From NCBI GenBank assembly GCA_022825265.1, contig JAJDXE010000012.1:1-33091 (forward strand): a stretch of DNA of 33,091 nucleotides. The letters are read 5' to 3'. The notes below the pieces were generated by a model. The model was not told where the DNA came from. It saw only the letters and a list, made by a program, of their open reading frames with translations, and made no database searches. A program made the translations under genes and the position numbers. Each line of letters starts with the position of its first letter. The first letter of the stretch is position 1. The DNA comes from Dehalococcoidia bacterium (lineage in GTDB: Bacteria; Chloroflexota; Dehalococcoidia; Bin125). Of the stretch, positions 1 to 9,196 are shown piece after piece.

Positions 1-223
1 CCTCCGTCTCGTACTCCACGTGCGCAATCGCAATCGTGATCCCCCGCGCCCGCTCCTCCGGCGCGTTGTCAATCGAGTCGAAACTCGAAAACGACACGTT
101 CTCCGACTGCATCGCCAACGTCTTCGTGATCGCCGCCGTCAGCGTCGTCTTGCCGTGATCCACGTGGCCAATCGTGCCCACGTTCACGTGCGGCTTCGTC
201 CGCTCGTATACCTGTCGCGCCAT
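1..223 (-). CDS. tuf: Elongation factor Tu, N-terminal part (runs off the left edge)
   Basis: EF-Tu is the GTPase that delivers aminoacyl-tRNA to the ribosome. The 74 visible residues start [20 protein letters not shown] and contain the P-loop GHVDHGKT followed by TLTAAITK, then the switch I region with [16 protein letters not shown], all diagnostic for bacterial EF-Tu. The ATG at 223 follows a strong AGGAGGA at about 232-238, so the start is secure. The gene is cut by the window edge. It lies downstream of three tRNA genes on the same strand, a tRNA-tuf arrangement well known from E. coli thrU-tyrU-glyT-thrT-tufB, here without the glycine tRNA. Co-transcription with the tRNAs is inferred. 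Confidence 0.97.
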   Translation of the reverse strand, partial: MARQVYERTKPHVNVGTIGHVDHGKTTLTAAITKTLAMQSENVSFSSFDSIDNAPEERARGITIAIAHVEYETE

Positions 224-286
224 CGTTGCGTCCTCCTGATGACTGCTTTAGCGCAATCTGCTGATGAATCCAACCACAGGGGCGGA

Positions 287-362
287 TGGAGCCCGCATCC
301 AGACTTGAACTGGAGACCTCGTTCTTACCAAGAACGCGCTCTACCGACTGAGCTATGCGGGC
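287..362 (-). tRNA. tRNA-Thr (anticodon GGT)
   Basis: The reverse strand folds into a 76-nt cloverleaf with a GCCCGCA/TGCGGGC acceptor, an anticodon loop TTGGTAA on a CGTTC/GAACG stem, a normal TTCAAGT T-loop and an encoded CCA. Anticodon GGT reads ACC (and ACU by wobble). It is the last tRNA before tuf. Confidence 0.97.
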
Positions 363-471
363 CCGGATCTGCGCCCAACCTGGTGCGATGCTCCGCTCCG
401 TTAATCGGGTCGATTCAATGCCAGAACCGCCAACGGCGCATCCGTCTGCCGCGGCGGTCTCTCGTCAATGC

Positions 472-557
472 TGGTGCCGGGGGCAGGATTCGAACCTGCG
501 AAGCCTTTCGGCGCCGGTTTTACAGACCGGTGGTATTAGCCACTCACCCACCCCGAC
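472..557 (-). tRNA. tRNA-Tyr (anticodon GTA)
   Basis: An 86-nt class II tRNA with encoded CCA. The acceptor GTCGGGG pairs with CCCCGGC (one G-U). The anticodon arm is CCGGT-CTGTAAA-ACCGG. The long variable arm (GCC-GAAA-GGC) is typical of bacterial tRNA-Tyr. The T arm GCAGG-TTCGAAT-CCTGC is perfect. It sits between two tRNA-Thr genes. Confidence 0.97.
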
Positions 558-669
558 ACTCTCCACATCTTACCCCCCAACACCCACCCTCACATCCGCG
601 CCGACAGCGCCACGCCGCCAGCTTTCTGTTCACCAGCACGCAAACCGGGCACGAACAGGCAAGGTCAAG

Positions 670-745
670 TGGAGCCCAAGGGGGGATTCGAACCCCCAAC
701 CTGCCGATTACAAATCGGCTGCGCTGCCAATTGCGCCACCTGGGC
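670..745 (-). tRNA. tRNA-Thr (anticodon TGT)
   Basis: A 76-nt cloverleaf with encoded CCA. The anticodon arm is GCCGA-TTTGTAA-TCGGC, the T arm GGGGG-TTCGAAT-CCCCC, and the acceptor GCCCAGG pairs with CTTGGGC through one G-U. Anticodon TGT reads ACA (and ACG by wobble). It is first in the Thr-Tyr-Thr-tuf series, so the promoter should lie in the 746-878 gap. Confidence 0.97.
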
Positions 746-793
746 CTGTCTCGATCCTAAACCGAACCCACATCTGCTGAGAGTTGTTTGCAC

Positions 794-821
794 TTGACGA
801 TGTTAATTCAGTATCTATCCT
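794..821 (+). promoter_or_regulatory. Candidate sigma-A type promoter of the exported repeat protein
   Basis: TTGACG (794-799) and TATCCT (816-821) are separated by 16 bp in a locally AT-rich stretch. Transcription would start near 828, about 50 nt before the GTG start at 879. This is a consensus match only. The opposing tRNA-tuf promoter must lie in the same 133-bp gap, but I could not pick it out. Confidence 0.35.
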
Positions 822-878
822 GCATAGGCGTTTATTCATCATTCGGAACGTCCAATAGACGCTACGCAAAGGACTCCT

Positions 879-1610
879 GTGAAACGTCTCCTGGTTGCCG
901 CCATCGCGGCGGCATTTGTCGCTGGCGCGGTGGGACTCACCGCGCTGCAACCCGTCTCCGCTCAACCGGGCGGACCACCAGTCTGTATCTCGCTTGCCCC
1001 CGGCGAGCACACGTTCACCGCGCCCTCGCAGGACCGCGAAGGCGAAGTCTCGTTCACCGTCACCGTCGGCGAGGGCGGAGTCGTGACCGGCTTCACCGAG
1101 CCCGGCGGACAATCGATCCCGCCGGTCGCCATGCTCGAAATTTTCTCCGGCGAGGACGCCTACCCCTTGCCCGAAGGCGTCTCATTCATCGAGTGCGAAG
1201 CTGCCGACGACAGCATGATGGAAGATGCTGCGCAGGAACTCTGCCTCAACCTCGAACCCGGCAGCTACGAGGAATCGGTCAGCGCCAGCGGACAGGTCTA
1301 CAACATCACGATCAACGTCGGTGAAGGCAACCGCCTGACCAGCGTCGAAGTCCTCGGCACGTCCTACGCACCGGCCGACGCCCTCGCCTTACTCGACCAG
1401 TTCGGAGCCGCCATTCCGCCCCACATCCAGATACTCCCGTGTGAAGGCCCAACCCCGACCCTCTACGTCAATGCCGGTAGCGGTGGCCTCGCCGATACCA
1501 GCGACACCAGCGGACTTTGGTCGGCAATCGCGACCGTGGGCGTGCTGCTCGCCGTCGGCGCAGCAGTCGTCGTCCGACGCCGCCGAGCGGACGTGCGCAT
1601 CCGCGACTAG
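879..1610 (+). CDS. Exported membrane-anchored protein with two cysteine-bracketed repeats
   Basis: No family recognised. The GTG start follows an AAAGGA site at 868-873. Residues 1-28 form a signal peptide (KR, long hydrophobic run, VSA-Q). Two homologous units follow. Unit 1 (about 36-107) and unit 2 (about 122-189) share the pattern C-x-(S/N)-L-x-P-G, then VGEG, then a hydrophobic PP(V/H) segment, ending I-x-x-C-E. Each begins and ends with a cysteine (C36/C106, C122/C188), which suggests one disulfide per unit. A transmembrane helix at about 213-232 and the tail RRRRADVRIRD follow, so the protein should be anchored in the membrane facing outward. There is no LPXTG motif. It converges on cysS with a 3-bp gap. 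Function is unknown; an adhesion or surface role would be guesswork. Confidence 0.8.
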   Translation: MKRLLVAAIAAAFVAGAVGLTALQPVSAQPGGPPVCISLAPGEHTFTAPSQDREGEVSFTVTVGEGGVVTGFTEPGGQSIPPVAMLEIFSGEDAYPLPEGVSFIECEAADDSMMEDAAQELCLNLEPGSYEESVSASGQVYNITINVGEGNRLTSVEVLGTSYAPADALALLDQFGAAIPPHIQILPCEGPTPTLYVNAGSGGLADTSDTSGLWSAIATVGVLLAVGAAVVVRRRRADVRIRD

Positions 1611-1613
1611 CGC

Positions 1614-3065
1614 CTAGAAGCGCAGCGCGCTCTCGACGAGCGAATCGGCGCCGGGCTCATCCTCGACCACCTCAGGTTCGGGTTGGACCCGGCGCCATCG
1701 CGTTCCGTCGCGCGTATCCTCCAGCGCCACGCCAAGGTCCGTCAGACGATCCCGCACCGAGTCCGCCAGCTCGTACTGCTTCGCCCCGCGCAGCTCCTGT
1801 CGAATCGAAACCAGCAGATCGATAAACGGTCCGGCATCCGACTCGCCGCTCGCCGACACTCCGGCAAAACCCAGACCCAGAACGCCGCCCAGCTCCAGCA
1901 GCGCATCTCGGGCCTTCCCCGCGGGACGATCCTCAGCCCGTGCGCGATTGATCTCCCGCGCCAGGTCAAACAACACCGCCAGCGCCTGTGGCGTGTTCAA
2001 GTCGTCCTCGAGCGACGCAATGAACGTCTCTCGCGCCTCACTTGGATCGACATCCCCGTCGCCGTCGACCAGGGGCAGCGTGGCCGCGGTCCGCAGACGC
2101 TCAGCGCCGCGCGCCGCCGAGGCCAGCGACTCCTCCGAGTACGTCAACGGCGATCGATAGTGCCCGCCCAACACAAACATCCGCAGACCGTCCGCCCCGT
2201 AGCGATCCAGGCCCTCGCGCAGCGCCACGATCTTACCGGTCGACTTCGACATCTTCTCGCCGCCGACCTGCATCATCGCGTTATGCATCCAATGACGCAC
2301 GAACGGATCGAGCCCCGAGAATCCCTCGGACTGGGCGATCTCGTTCTCATGGTGCGGAAAGATCAGGTCCATTCCACCGCCATGAAGATCAATCTGTTGC
2401 CCGAGGTAGCGACTCGACATCGCCGAACACTCGATGTGCCAGCCCGGCCGACCCGGCCCCCACGGACTCTCCCACTGCGGCTCCCCAGGCTTCGCGCCTT
2501 TCCACAGCGTGAAGTCCATCGCATGCTCTTTCTCGACCCCGATATCCGTCGGCTCAGCCGAGATCATGTCCTCAAGCGACCGGCCCGACAGCTTCCCGTA
2601 ACCCGGCATCTCGCGAACCCGGAAATACACGTCGCCGCCGGCCGGATAGGCCATCCCCTTGTCGATTAGACCGCCAATCAGATCGAGCATCTGCGGAATC
2701 TCCTCGGTCGCCCGAGGGTGCACATCCGCCGGTGCGATTCCCAGCTCACGCCATTCGCCCATGAACGATGAAATCTGTCGCTCGGCCAACTCCGAAACGG
2801 TGATCCCCTCCTGCGCCGCCCGCGCAATCAACTTGTCGTCCACATCGGTGAAGTTGTAGACCAGCCGAACCCGCCGCCCGCGCCACTCAAGAAACCGGCG
2901 CAGCGTGTCGAAAATGATGATCGACATCGCGTGACCAAGGTGCGCATCGTCGTACGGAGTAATCCCGCAGACGTACATCGAAATCGGATCATCCAGCGGT
3001 TCAAACGGCTGCTTGCGGCGTGTCAGCGTGTTGTACAGCTCCACGGACCAACCCCAATCACTCAC
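1614..3065 (-). CDS. cysS: Cysteinyl-tRNA synthetase
   Basis: CysRS charges tRNA-Cys with cysteine in the cytoplasm (class Ia synthetase). The catalytic Rossmann fold carries HLGH at 42-45 (HIGH motif) and KMSKS at 271-275. The zinc ligands that select cysteine are visible as C33, C213, H238 and E242. Length (483 aa) is normal for the family. The first possible start is a GTG at 3065 without a clear ribosome site. An in-frame GTG seven codons later (giving VELYNTLTRRK) matches the usual N-terminus better, so the start is uncertain by about 20 bases. It is the last gene of the PIN-TRAM / ispDF / cysE / cysS run and is separated from cysE by a palindromic repeat. Confidence 0.96.
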   Translation of the reverse strand: MSDWGWSVELYNTLTRRKQPFEPLDDPISMYVCGITPYDDAHLGHAMSIIIFDTLRRFLEWRGRRVRLVYNFTDVDDKLIARAAQEGITVSELAERQISSFMGEWRELGIAPADVHPRATEEIPQMLDLIGGLIDKGMAYPAGGDVYFRVREMPGYGKLSGRSLEDMISAEPTDIGVEKEHAMDFTLWKGAKPGEPQWESPWGPGRPGWHIECSAMSSRYLGQQIDLHGGGMDLIFPHHENEIAQSEGFSGLDPFVRHWMHNAMMQVGGEKMSKSTGKIVALREGLDRYGADGLRMFVLGGHYRSPLTYSEESLASAARGAERLRTAATLPLVDGDGDVDPSEARETFIASLEDDLNTPQALAVLFDLAREINRARAEDRPAGKARDALLELGGVLGLGFAGVSASGESDAGPFIDLLVSIRQELRGAKQYELADSVRDRLTDLGVALEDTRDGTRWRRVQPEPEVVEDEPGADSLVESALRF

Positions 3066-3110
3066 TGATCATCTATCAAAGCCTAATCAAGCACCAGCAA
3101 AAGGGATCTG

Positions 3111-3152
3111 ATCTCCCCCTTGAGGGGGAGATGCCGAAGGCAGAGGGGGTGA
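3111..3152. repeat. Intergenic palindromic repeat, copy A (AGAT / GCCGAAGGC subtype)
   Basis: A perfect 9-bp stem ATCTCCCCC with loop TTGA (3111-3132) is followed by the mini-hairpin GCCGAAGGC (3133-3141) and a second G-run, AGAGGGGGTGAG. It lies in the 96-bp gap between cysE and cysS. The same unit recurs at 6245, and a related subtype recurs at 6168 and 9148. It could act as an attenuator or mRNA-stabilising hairpin between the two genes. There is no U-tract after the first stem, so a classic terminator is unlikely. Confidence 0.8.
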
Positions 3153-3161
3153 GAAGTCTGC

Positions 3162-3872
3162 CTATCCCGCCGCCGTCTCCCCTGGTCGAGCCTCCCCATC
3201 CTCCACCTGGTCCCGCAGCCGGCGCAGCTCAAGCCGCAGCTCCGACACCGCCACCTCCAGCGACTCGATCCGGTCGTGTTCCGGGTCCGGCAGCCGCAGG
3301 ACGGTGTCGTCCCCCGGGTCGTAGTACGCCACCACATGTCCCGGCACACCGACCACCGTCGAGTACTGCGGCACATTCGAGACCACCACCGCTCCCGCGC
3401 CGATCCTCGCGCCGTTGCCAATCGTCACCGCGCCGATGATCGACGCCCCGGCGCCAACCAGGACATCATCGCCGAACATCGGATGCCGCTGCGTCCGCAT
3501 CGTCGATGTCCCACCGAGCGTCACACCCTGGTGTAAGTGACATCGCCGTCCGAGCTTCGCCGTCTCGCCGATCACCACGCCCATTCCGTGATCGATCAGG
3601 CAGGGAGCCGTGATCTGGGCGCCTGGATGTATCTCAATCCCCGTCAGATTCCGACCGAAGTGTGACAGCACCCGCGGCGCCACCGGAATCCCCAGCCGCA
3701 GCAGCCCGCCCGACACCCGGTGCAGCATCTGCGCATGCACCCCCGGGTACGCAAGCAGCACCTCGATCCAGTTCGTCGCCGCCGGATCGCGCTCCATCGC
3801 GAACTGAATGTCCGCCCAGGTATCGTCGACAAACGAGTTGTACCAGCCGATGAGCCGCACCAGGAAGTCCAT
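3162..3872 (-). CDS. cysE: Serine O-acetyltransferase
   Basis: CysE makes O-acetylserine from serine and acetyl-CoA, the committed step to cysteine. The N-terminal helical domain (1-70) contains PGVHAQMLHR. The left-handed beta-helix follows with FGRNLTGIEIHPGA (72-85), the catalytic Asp-His pair in IDHGMG (D94, H95), GETA, and VTLGGT (117-122) with hexapeptide repeats to about 170. The last 40 residues (IESLEVAVSELRLELRRLR) look like a short coiled coil, which is not typical of the family and may add an oligomer contact. The ATG at 3872 lies 9 bp after the ispDF stop, so the two genes are co-transcribed. Next to cysS it supplies the amino acid that CysRS uses. Confidence 0.95.
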   Translation of the reverse strand: MDFLVRLIGWYNSFVDDTWADIQFAMERDPAATNWIEVLLAYPGVHAQMLHRVSGGLLRLGIPVAPRVLSHFGRNLTGIEIHPGAQITAPCLIDHGMGVVIGETAKLGRRCHLHQGVTLGGTSTMRTQRHPMFGDDVLVGAGASIIGAVTIGNGARIGAGAVVVSNVPQYSTVVGVPGHVVAYYDPGDDTVLRLPDPEHDRIESLEVAVSELRLELRRLRDQVEDGEARPGETAAG

Positions 3873-3881
3873 AGCCGCAGC

Positions 3882-5051
3882 CTATCGGTCTCCGCCGCGA
3901 TTCCGCTTCACCCGCAGCGTCGCCACCGCGTGCGCCGACATCCCCTCGCCCCGGCCCAGCGCGCCCATCCCCTCGGCCGTGGTCGCCGCCACGTTGACCG
4001 CCGACACCTCCAACCCAAGCGCTTCCGCCAGCCTCGACCGCATCGCGTCGACATACGGACGCAATCGAGGCCGTTCCGCAATCACCGTCGCATCTACCGA
4101 CTGCGCCTCCGCGCCAACCGCCGAAAGCTGCTCCAATGCCACGCCGAGCATCCGCACCGAGTCCGCCCCAGCCCACGCCGGATCCGACGTGCCGAAGTGC
4201 GCCCCAAGATCGCCCAATCCCGCCCCACCGAGCAGCGCGTCCATGATCGCATGAGTCAACACATCCGCGTCCGAGTGCCCAGCCAGACCATCAGAACCGG
4301 GAATCTCGACTCCGCCCAGGACCAACTTCCGACCAGCCTCAAATCGGTGCGAGTCAATCCCAATCCCCGTCCGCACTTCATACCGAGTCCCAAGCAACGC
4401 CTCGGCCAGGATCAGATCTGACGGCGAAGTAATCTTCGGATTCGGCCCGCCGACATCATGCACCACGACCGTCTCCCCCAGTCGCTCCACCAGCCCCGCA
4501 TCATCCGTCGCCAGGACGCCGTCCCTGCGAGCAGCCTCATGAGCCGCCCGCAGCGTCTCCGCCCGAAACACCTGCGGCGTCGCCACCGCCCGCAGCGACG
4601 ACCGATCCGGCGTCGCAACCACCTGTTCCCCTGCGCCAACCACTTTGATCGTGTCCACCGACGGCCCACCGGCCACCACCCCAACTCCCTCCGAGGCCCG
4701 TACAACGCAACCCGCGATTCCTTCGGGAGTAATCAGCGGACGCGCCCCATCATGGACCGCCACGACCTCAACCGAGCGCAACGCCGACACACCAGCCCAG
4801 ACAGAATCCTGCCGCTCCTGACCGCCCCCAACCAGCGCCCGAACCTTGCCAATCCCTCGACACAACGCCGCAACCTCCGAACGATTCGCCCGCGACGTCA
4901 CGACCACCACGTCGTCAACCGCGTCGCACTCCTCGAACGCCGACAACGTCCAACTCAACACTGGCCGACCGGCCAGGTCGGCCAGGAGCTTGTCGCCGCC
5001 ACCCATCCGGCGGCTGCTGCCCGCCGCCAGGATGATCGCCCCCACTCTCAT
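3882..5051 (-). CDS. ispDF: Bifunctional IspD/IspF enzyme of the MEP isoprenoid pathway
   Basis: This is a fusion of two non-consecutive MEP-pathway enzymes. Residues 1 to about 220 are IspD (MEP cytidylyltransferase) with the CTP loop ILAAGSSRRMGGGDK (7-21) and VHDGARPL (about 99-106). Residues about 225-389 are IspF (MEcPP synthase) with GIGIDSHRF, where D233 and H235 are zinc ligands, and GHSDADVL, where H259 is the third. The MDALLGGAGLGDLGAHF motif and C-terminal TTAEGMGALGRGEG are also present. The frame stays open upstream to 5108, but I choose the ATG at 5051 because MRVGAIILAAG is the normal IspD beginning and this avoids overlapping the preceding gene. It follows the PIN-TRAM gene by 22 bp. 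IspE is not in the window. Confidence 0.95.
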   Translation of the reverse strand: MRVGAIILAAGSSRRMGGGDKLLADLAGRPVLSWTLSAFEECDAVDDVVVVTSRANRSEVAALCRGIGKVRALVGGGQERQDSVWAGVSALRSVEVVAVHDGARPLITPEGIAGCVVRASEGVGVVAGGPSVDTIKVVGAGEQVVATPDRSSLRAVATPQVFRAETLRAAHEAARRDGVLATDDAGLVERLGETVVVHDVGGPNPKITSPSDLILAEALLGTRYEVRTGIGIDSHRFEAGRKLVLGGVEIPGSDGLAGHSDADVLTHAIMDALLGGAGLGDLGAHFGTSDPAWAGADSVRMLGVALEQLSAVGAEAQSVDATVIAERPRLRPYVDAMRSRLAEALGLEVSAVNVAATTAEGMGALGRGEGMSAHAVATLRVKRNRGGDR

Positions 5052-5073
5052 CGGCCGAGTCTCATGATGAGCC

Positions 5074-6063
5074 TCACGCCGCGTCCTCGCGGTCGACGAG
5101 CTGAGCAAACACCATCCGACCCGCCTGCGTCTGGATCACGCGCTTCACCACCAGATCGCGCACCTCGCCGATCGCCGACACCCCCTGCTCCACCACGACC
5201 ATCGTGCCGTCCGCCAGATAACCCACGCCCTGGTCTGCGCTGCGCCCCGGCTCAATCAGTTCTATCCGCAGCGGCTCACCCGGCAGCACGTTCGTCTTGA
5301 CCGCATTGGCCAACACGTTCAGATTCAGCGTCCGCACGCCCTCGAGCTCCGCCACTCGAGCCAGGTTGGAATCCGTCAACGCCAGCGCCGATCCCCGTTC
5401 CTTCGCCATCCGCACCAGCCGCGCGTCGACATCGCCGTCCGCCTCCGTCGACTCATCGTCGACGATCTCGGTCGCCACCGTCTCCTCCCCCTGCAGCCGA
5501 GCCAGCAGCTCAAGTCCCGCCCGACCGCGTCCGCGCTTGAGCGCATCCGAGCTATCCGCCACCCGTCGCAACTCGTCCAGCACAAAACGTGGGACGACGA
5601 TGTCCGCCAGCAGAAAACCGGACGCCGCAACCTCAGCGATCCGGCCGTCAATGATCGCCGACGTATCGAGGATCACCTCAGACGGAGCAGACGGTCGCAC
5701 CAGCGCCACCGACTCAGCCACCTCGTCCGCCCGACCGCGCACGGTATTGACGAACCGCTCGACCTCGGCCCGCCGGCCCAGTGCGACGCCGATCCCGATC
5801 GGAGCCAACAGGATCGCCATGCCAATCGGCGCAAAGTCCCCGGCCGCGCCCGGCAGCGCCCCCAGCACCGGCGACAACAGCGCCGCCGTCACCAGCGCCG
5901 CCACCAGCCCGAACCCGCCCAGCAGAATCTCCAGCGTCGAGATCGAACGCAGGATCCCCTGCCGCAGCCACCAGACCGGCCAGAGAGACCAATCCCAGAG
6001 CCGTCGCACTGCCTCAAACACGGCAGTCCCCAACAAAGAAAATGGCGGCCATGCGGCCGCCAA
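5074..6063 (-). CDS. PIN-TRAM domain membrane protein (YacL family, putative RNase)
   Basis: The N-terminal part carries about two clear transmembrane helices (about 45-66 and 78-96) after a tryptophan-rich start. A PIN nuclease domain follows (about 128-250) with the acidic residues in VILDTSAIIDGR (D133, D139), VLDELRR (E164), DVDARLVRMA and LTDSNL. The C-terminal TRAM domain (about 265-329) contains GVGYLADGTMVVVE. This is the architecture of B. subtilis YacL. The apparent start is TTG at 6063, preceded by GGAATGA. In Bacillus, yacL is followed by ispD, ispF, gltX, cysE and cysS; here the same order is kept without gltX. The RNA substrate is unknown. Confidence 0.9.
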   Translation of the reverse strand: MAAAWPPFSLLGTAVFEAVRRLWDWSLWPVWWLRQGILRSISTLEILLGGFGLVAALVTAALLSPVLGALPGAAGDFAPIGMAILLAPIGIGVALGRRAEVERFVNTVRGRADEVAESVALVRPSAPSEVILDTSAIIDGRIAEVAASGFLLADIVVPRFVLDELRRVADSSDALKRGRGRAGLELLARLQGEETVATEIVDDESTEADGDVDARLVRMAKERGSALALTDSNLARVAELEGVRTLNLNVLANAVKTNVLPGEPLRIELIEPGRSADQGVGYLADGTMVVVEQGVSAIGEVRDLVVKRVIQTQAGRMVFAQLVDREDAA

Positions 6064-6167
6064 TCATTCCAGAGCGGTCAACCGCTCGATAAATCCAGGC
6101 GCATCCCTGCGCAACACCATCATACAGGAATCCCACCCATCATTCCTACCCCCCACCGAACCTGAAG

Positions 6168-6210
6168 ACCTCCCCCTCTGGGGGAGGTGCCGCGAAGCGG
6201 CGGAGGGGGC
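6168..6210. repeat. Intergenic palindromic repeat, copy B1 (AGGT / GCCGCGAAGCGGC subtype)
   Basis: A perfect 9-bp stem ACCTCCCCC with loop TCT (6168-6188) is followed by the second hairpin GCCGC-GAA-GCGGC (6189-6201) and a G-run GGAGGGGGC. It has the same layout as copies at 3111, 6245 and 9148 and the same orientation. Its nearest relative is the copy at 9148. Confidence 0.8.
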
Positions 6211-6244
6211 CGCCCTGGTGGGCGCCCTGCTCCCCTCTGATCCC

Positions 6245-6289
6245 ATCTCCCCCCTCAAGGGGGGAGATGCCGAAGGCAGAGGGGGGTGA
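6245..6289. repeat. Intergenic palindromic repeat, copy B2 (AGAT / GCCGAAGGC subtype)
   Basis: A perfect 10-bp stem ATCTCCCCCC with loop TCAA (6245-6268) is followed by GCCGAAGGC (6269-6277) and AGAGGGGGGTGAA. It is nearly identical to the copy at 3111, including the flanking CTGATC upstream. It lies 56 bp after copy B1, so the two subtypes are arranged in tandem here. Confidence 0.8.
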
Positions 6290-6337
6290 ACACCACGAAT
6301 CAACCTCAGCCTCCGCTACGCCGCCCCCGTCCGATGC

Positions 6338-6356
6338 CCCGTGCTTGACACGGGGC
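6338..6356. repeat. Short perfect palindrome CCCCGTG-N5-CACGGGG
   Basis: A 7-bp perfect inverted repeat with loop CTTGA. It is unrelated in sequence to the other palindromes in this gap and occurs once in the window. It could be a REP-like element or a hairpin in a leader transcript; nothing decides between these. Confidence 0.5.
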
Positions 6357-6537
6357 CCAGACCTCGACGCTCGCCTGCAACTCCGACCGCATCCTCACCT
6401 CCGATCCTCTCCAACGCTTCTGTCAACTCTCACACAACCAGTCCTCAACCAAAAGCGCTACGTTAACTAGAACATACATACTTTGGCAGTCGGAGAGGAT
6501 CCCGCCCGCAATGTTTCAGCCTCGCACTTGAGCGCGC

Positions 6538-6676
6538 TGAACAACTTGAACGTCGCTGGACTGGGCTGAACATATCTGAACAAACCTGAACAACCTGAAC
6601 ACGCGATCTCCCGTAAAACACTGGGCTTCAGGCCATCGCTCGCCCAAAAGAAAAATTCTGGCTGAACACCTGAACA
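6538..6676. repeat. Helically phased TGAACA direct-repeat array
   Basis: The hexamer TGAAC(A/G) starts at 6538, 6547, 6567, 6577, 6587, 6596, 6663 and 6671, all in one orientation. The spacings are 9, 20, 10, 10, 9, 67 and 8 bp, so six of the eight lie on nearly one face of the helix. Most are preceded by C, giving CTGAACA. The array ends about 70 bp before the radical SAM start. Repeated same-face half sites are typical of cooperative binding by OmpR/PhoB-type or similar regulators, but no known regulator is identified. Confidence 0.6.
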
Positions 6677-6748
6677 TCAGCCGTTCAAGTCAATCGAGCG
6701 CCAGCCCGACGCAGGACGCCGCCCGACCTCTGATAGCGTGAACCCACC

Positions 6749-8626
<1,878 letters not shown>

Positions 8627-8657
8627 GAAGATCGAGGAGAAAGAGGCCGCCAACGTT

Positions 8658-9137
8658 ATGTCACGAGAAGTCCTCGAACATCTCATCTGGAGCCTCGAAC
8701 AGTCCTTCCGCAAAAAGCCCGAACATTCCCTGATTGCCAACCTCTCCTCAGTCACCACCGACGACCTCGACACCGTCGTCCCCGGCGGAGGCCGCACCAT
8801 GCGCGACCTCATCGTCCACTGCGGCGCAGTCAAGATGATGCATGCCAACCACGCCTTCGGCGACGCTACCCACACCTTCTGGACCACCTGGTATCAGGAA
8901 GACCCAATCAGCGAGGCATCGTTCGGCGACCTCCTCGAATGGCTGCAGGCGGCCCACGAATACGTGATCGACTCAGTCAAACATCTCAGTGACGACGATG
9001 AACTCGTCGCCCCGCGCCCCACCTACTGGGGCGAACAGTGGCAAACCCGACGCATCCTCGACGCCATCGCCGTCCACGACGTCTACCACGCCGGCGAGAT
9101 CAACCACCTCCGCGCCCTGCTCCACCAGGCCGAGTGA
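8658..9137 (+). CDS. DinB-family four-helix-bundle protein
   Basis: DinB/YfiT-type proteins are four-helix bundles with a metal site made of three histidines, often acting as thiol-dependent transferases. The triad is visible as H54 (DLIVHCGAVK), H140 and H144 (AVHDVYHAGEINHLRALL). At 159 aa the length is standard. It lies 31 bp after the radical SAM gene on the same strand, so co-transcription is likely. The thiol cofactor and substrate cannot be read from the sequence. Confidence 0.88.
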   Translation: MSREVLEHLIWSLEQSFRKKPEHSLIANLSSVTTDDLDTVVPGGGRTMRDLIVHCGAVKMMHANHAFGDATHTFWTTWYQEDPISEASFGDLLEWLQAAHEYVIDSVKHLSDDDELVAPRPTYWGEQWQTRRILDAIAVHDVYHAGEINHLRALLHQAE

Positions 9138-9147
9138 GTCCATGCAG

Positions 9148-9188
9148 ACCTCCCCCCTTGAGGGAGGTGCCGCGAAGCGGCGGGGGGC
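9148..9188. repeat. Intergenic palindromic repeat, copy C (AGGT / GCCGCGAAGCGGC subtype)
   Basis: ACCTCCC and GGGAGGT enclose a 7-nt loop (9148-9168), followed by the hairpin GCCGC-GAA-GCGGC (9169-9181) and a G-run. It fills most of the 59-bp gap between the convergent DinB-like and M16 peptidase genes, where it may help to end transcription from both sides. Confidence 0.78.
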
Positions 9189-9196
9189 CGTCGGCG

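Larger units (their letters stand above)
6064..6748. other. 685-bp gene-free stretch rich in palindromes and TGAACA repeats
   Basis: No convincing coding frame is visible; the short frames across it simply translate the repeats. From left to right it holds a 6-bp-stem hairpin just upstream of the PIN gene (6072-6087, GAGCGG-TCAA-CCGCTC), two copies of the palindromic repeat family (6168 and 6245), a short CGCCC-TGGT-GGGCG hairpin between them (6211-6224), a 7-bp-stem palindrome (6338-6356), an AT-richer segment (about 6430-6490), and eight TGAAC(A/G) hexamers between 6538 and 6676. It separates the divergent PIN-TRAM operon and the radical SAM gene, so both promoters should be here. I could not assign either. 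Confidence 0.7.

Noticed and set aside
20..760. Plus-strand frames across the tuf start and tRNA genes
   Set aside because: They translate the complement of three tRNAs and tuf and contain no protein-like pattern.
6064..6303. A 79-codon minus frame over the palindromic repeats
   Set aside because: It merely reads through repeat copies B1 and B2 and has a composition typical of such elements; no ribosome site.
6538..6676. TGAACA array considered as a CRISPR or tandem repeat locus
   Set aside because: The repeated unit is only 6-7 bp and the intervening bases are too short for spacers.
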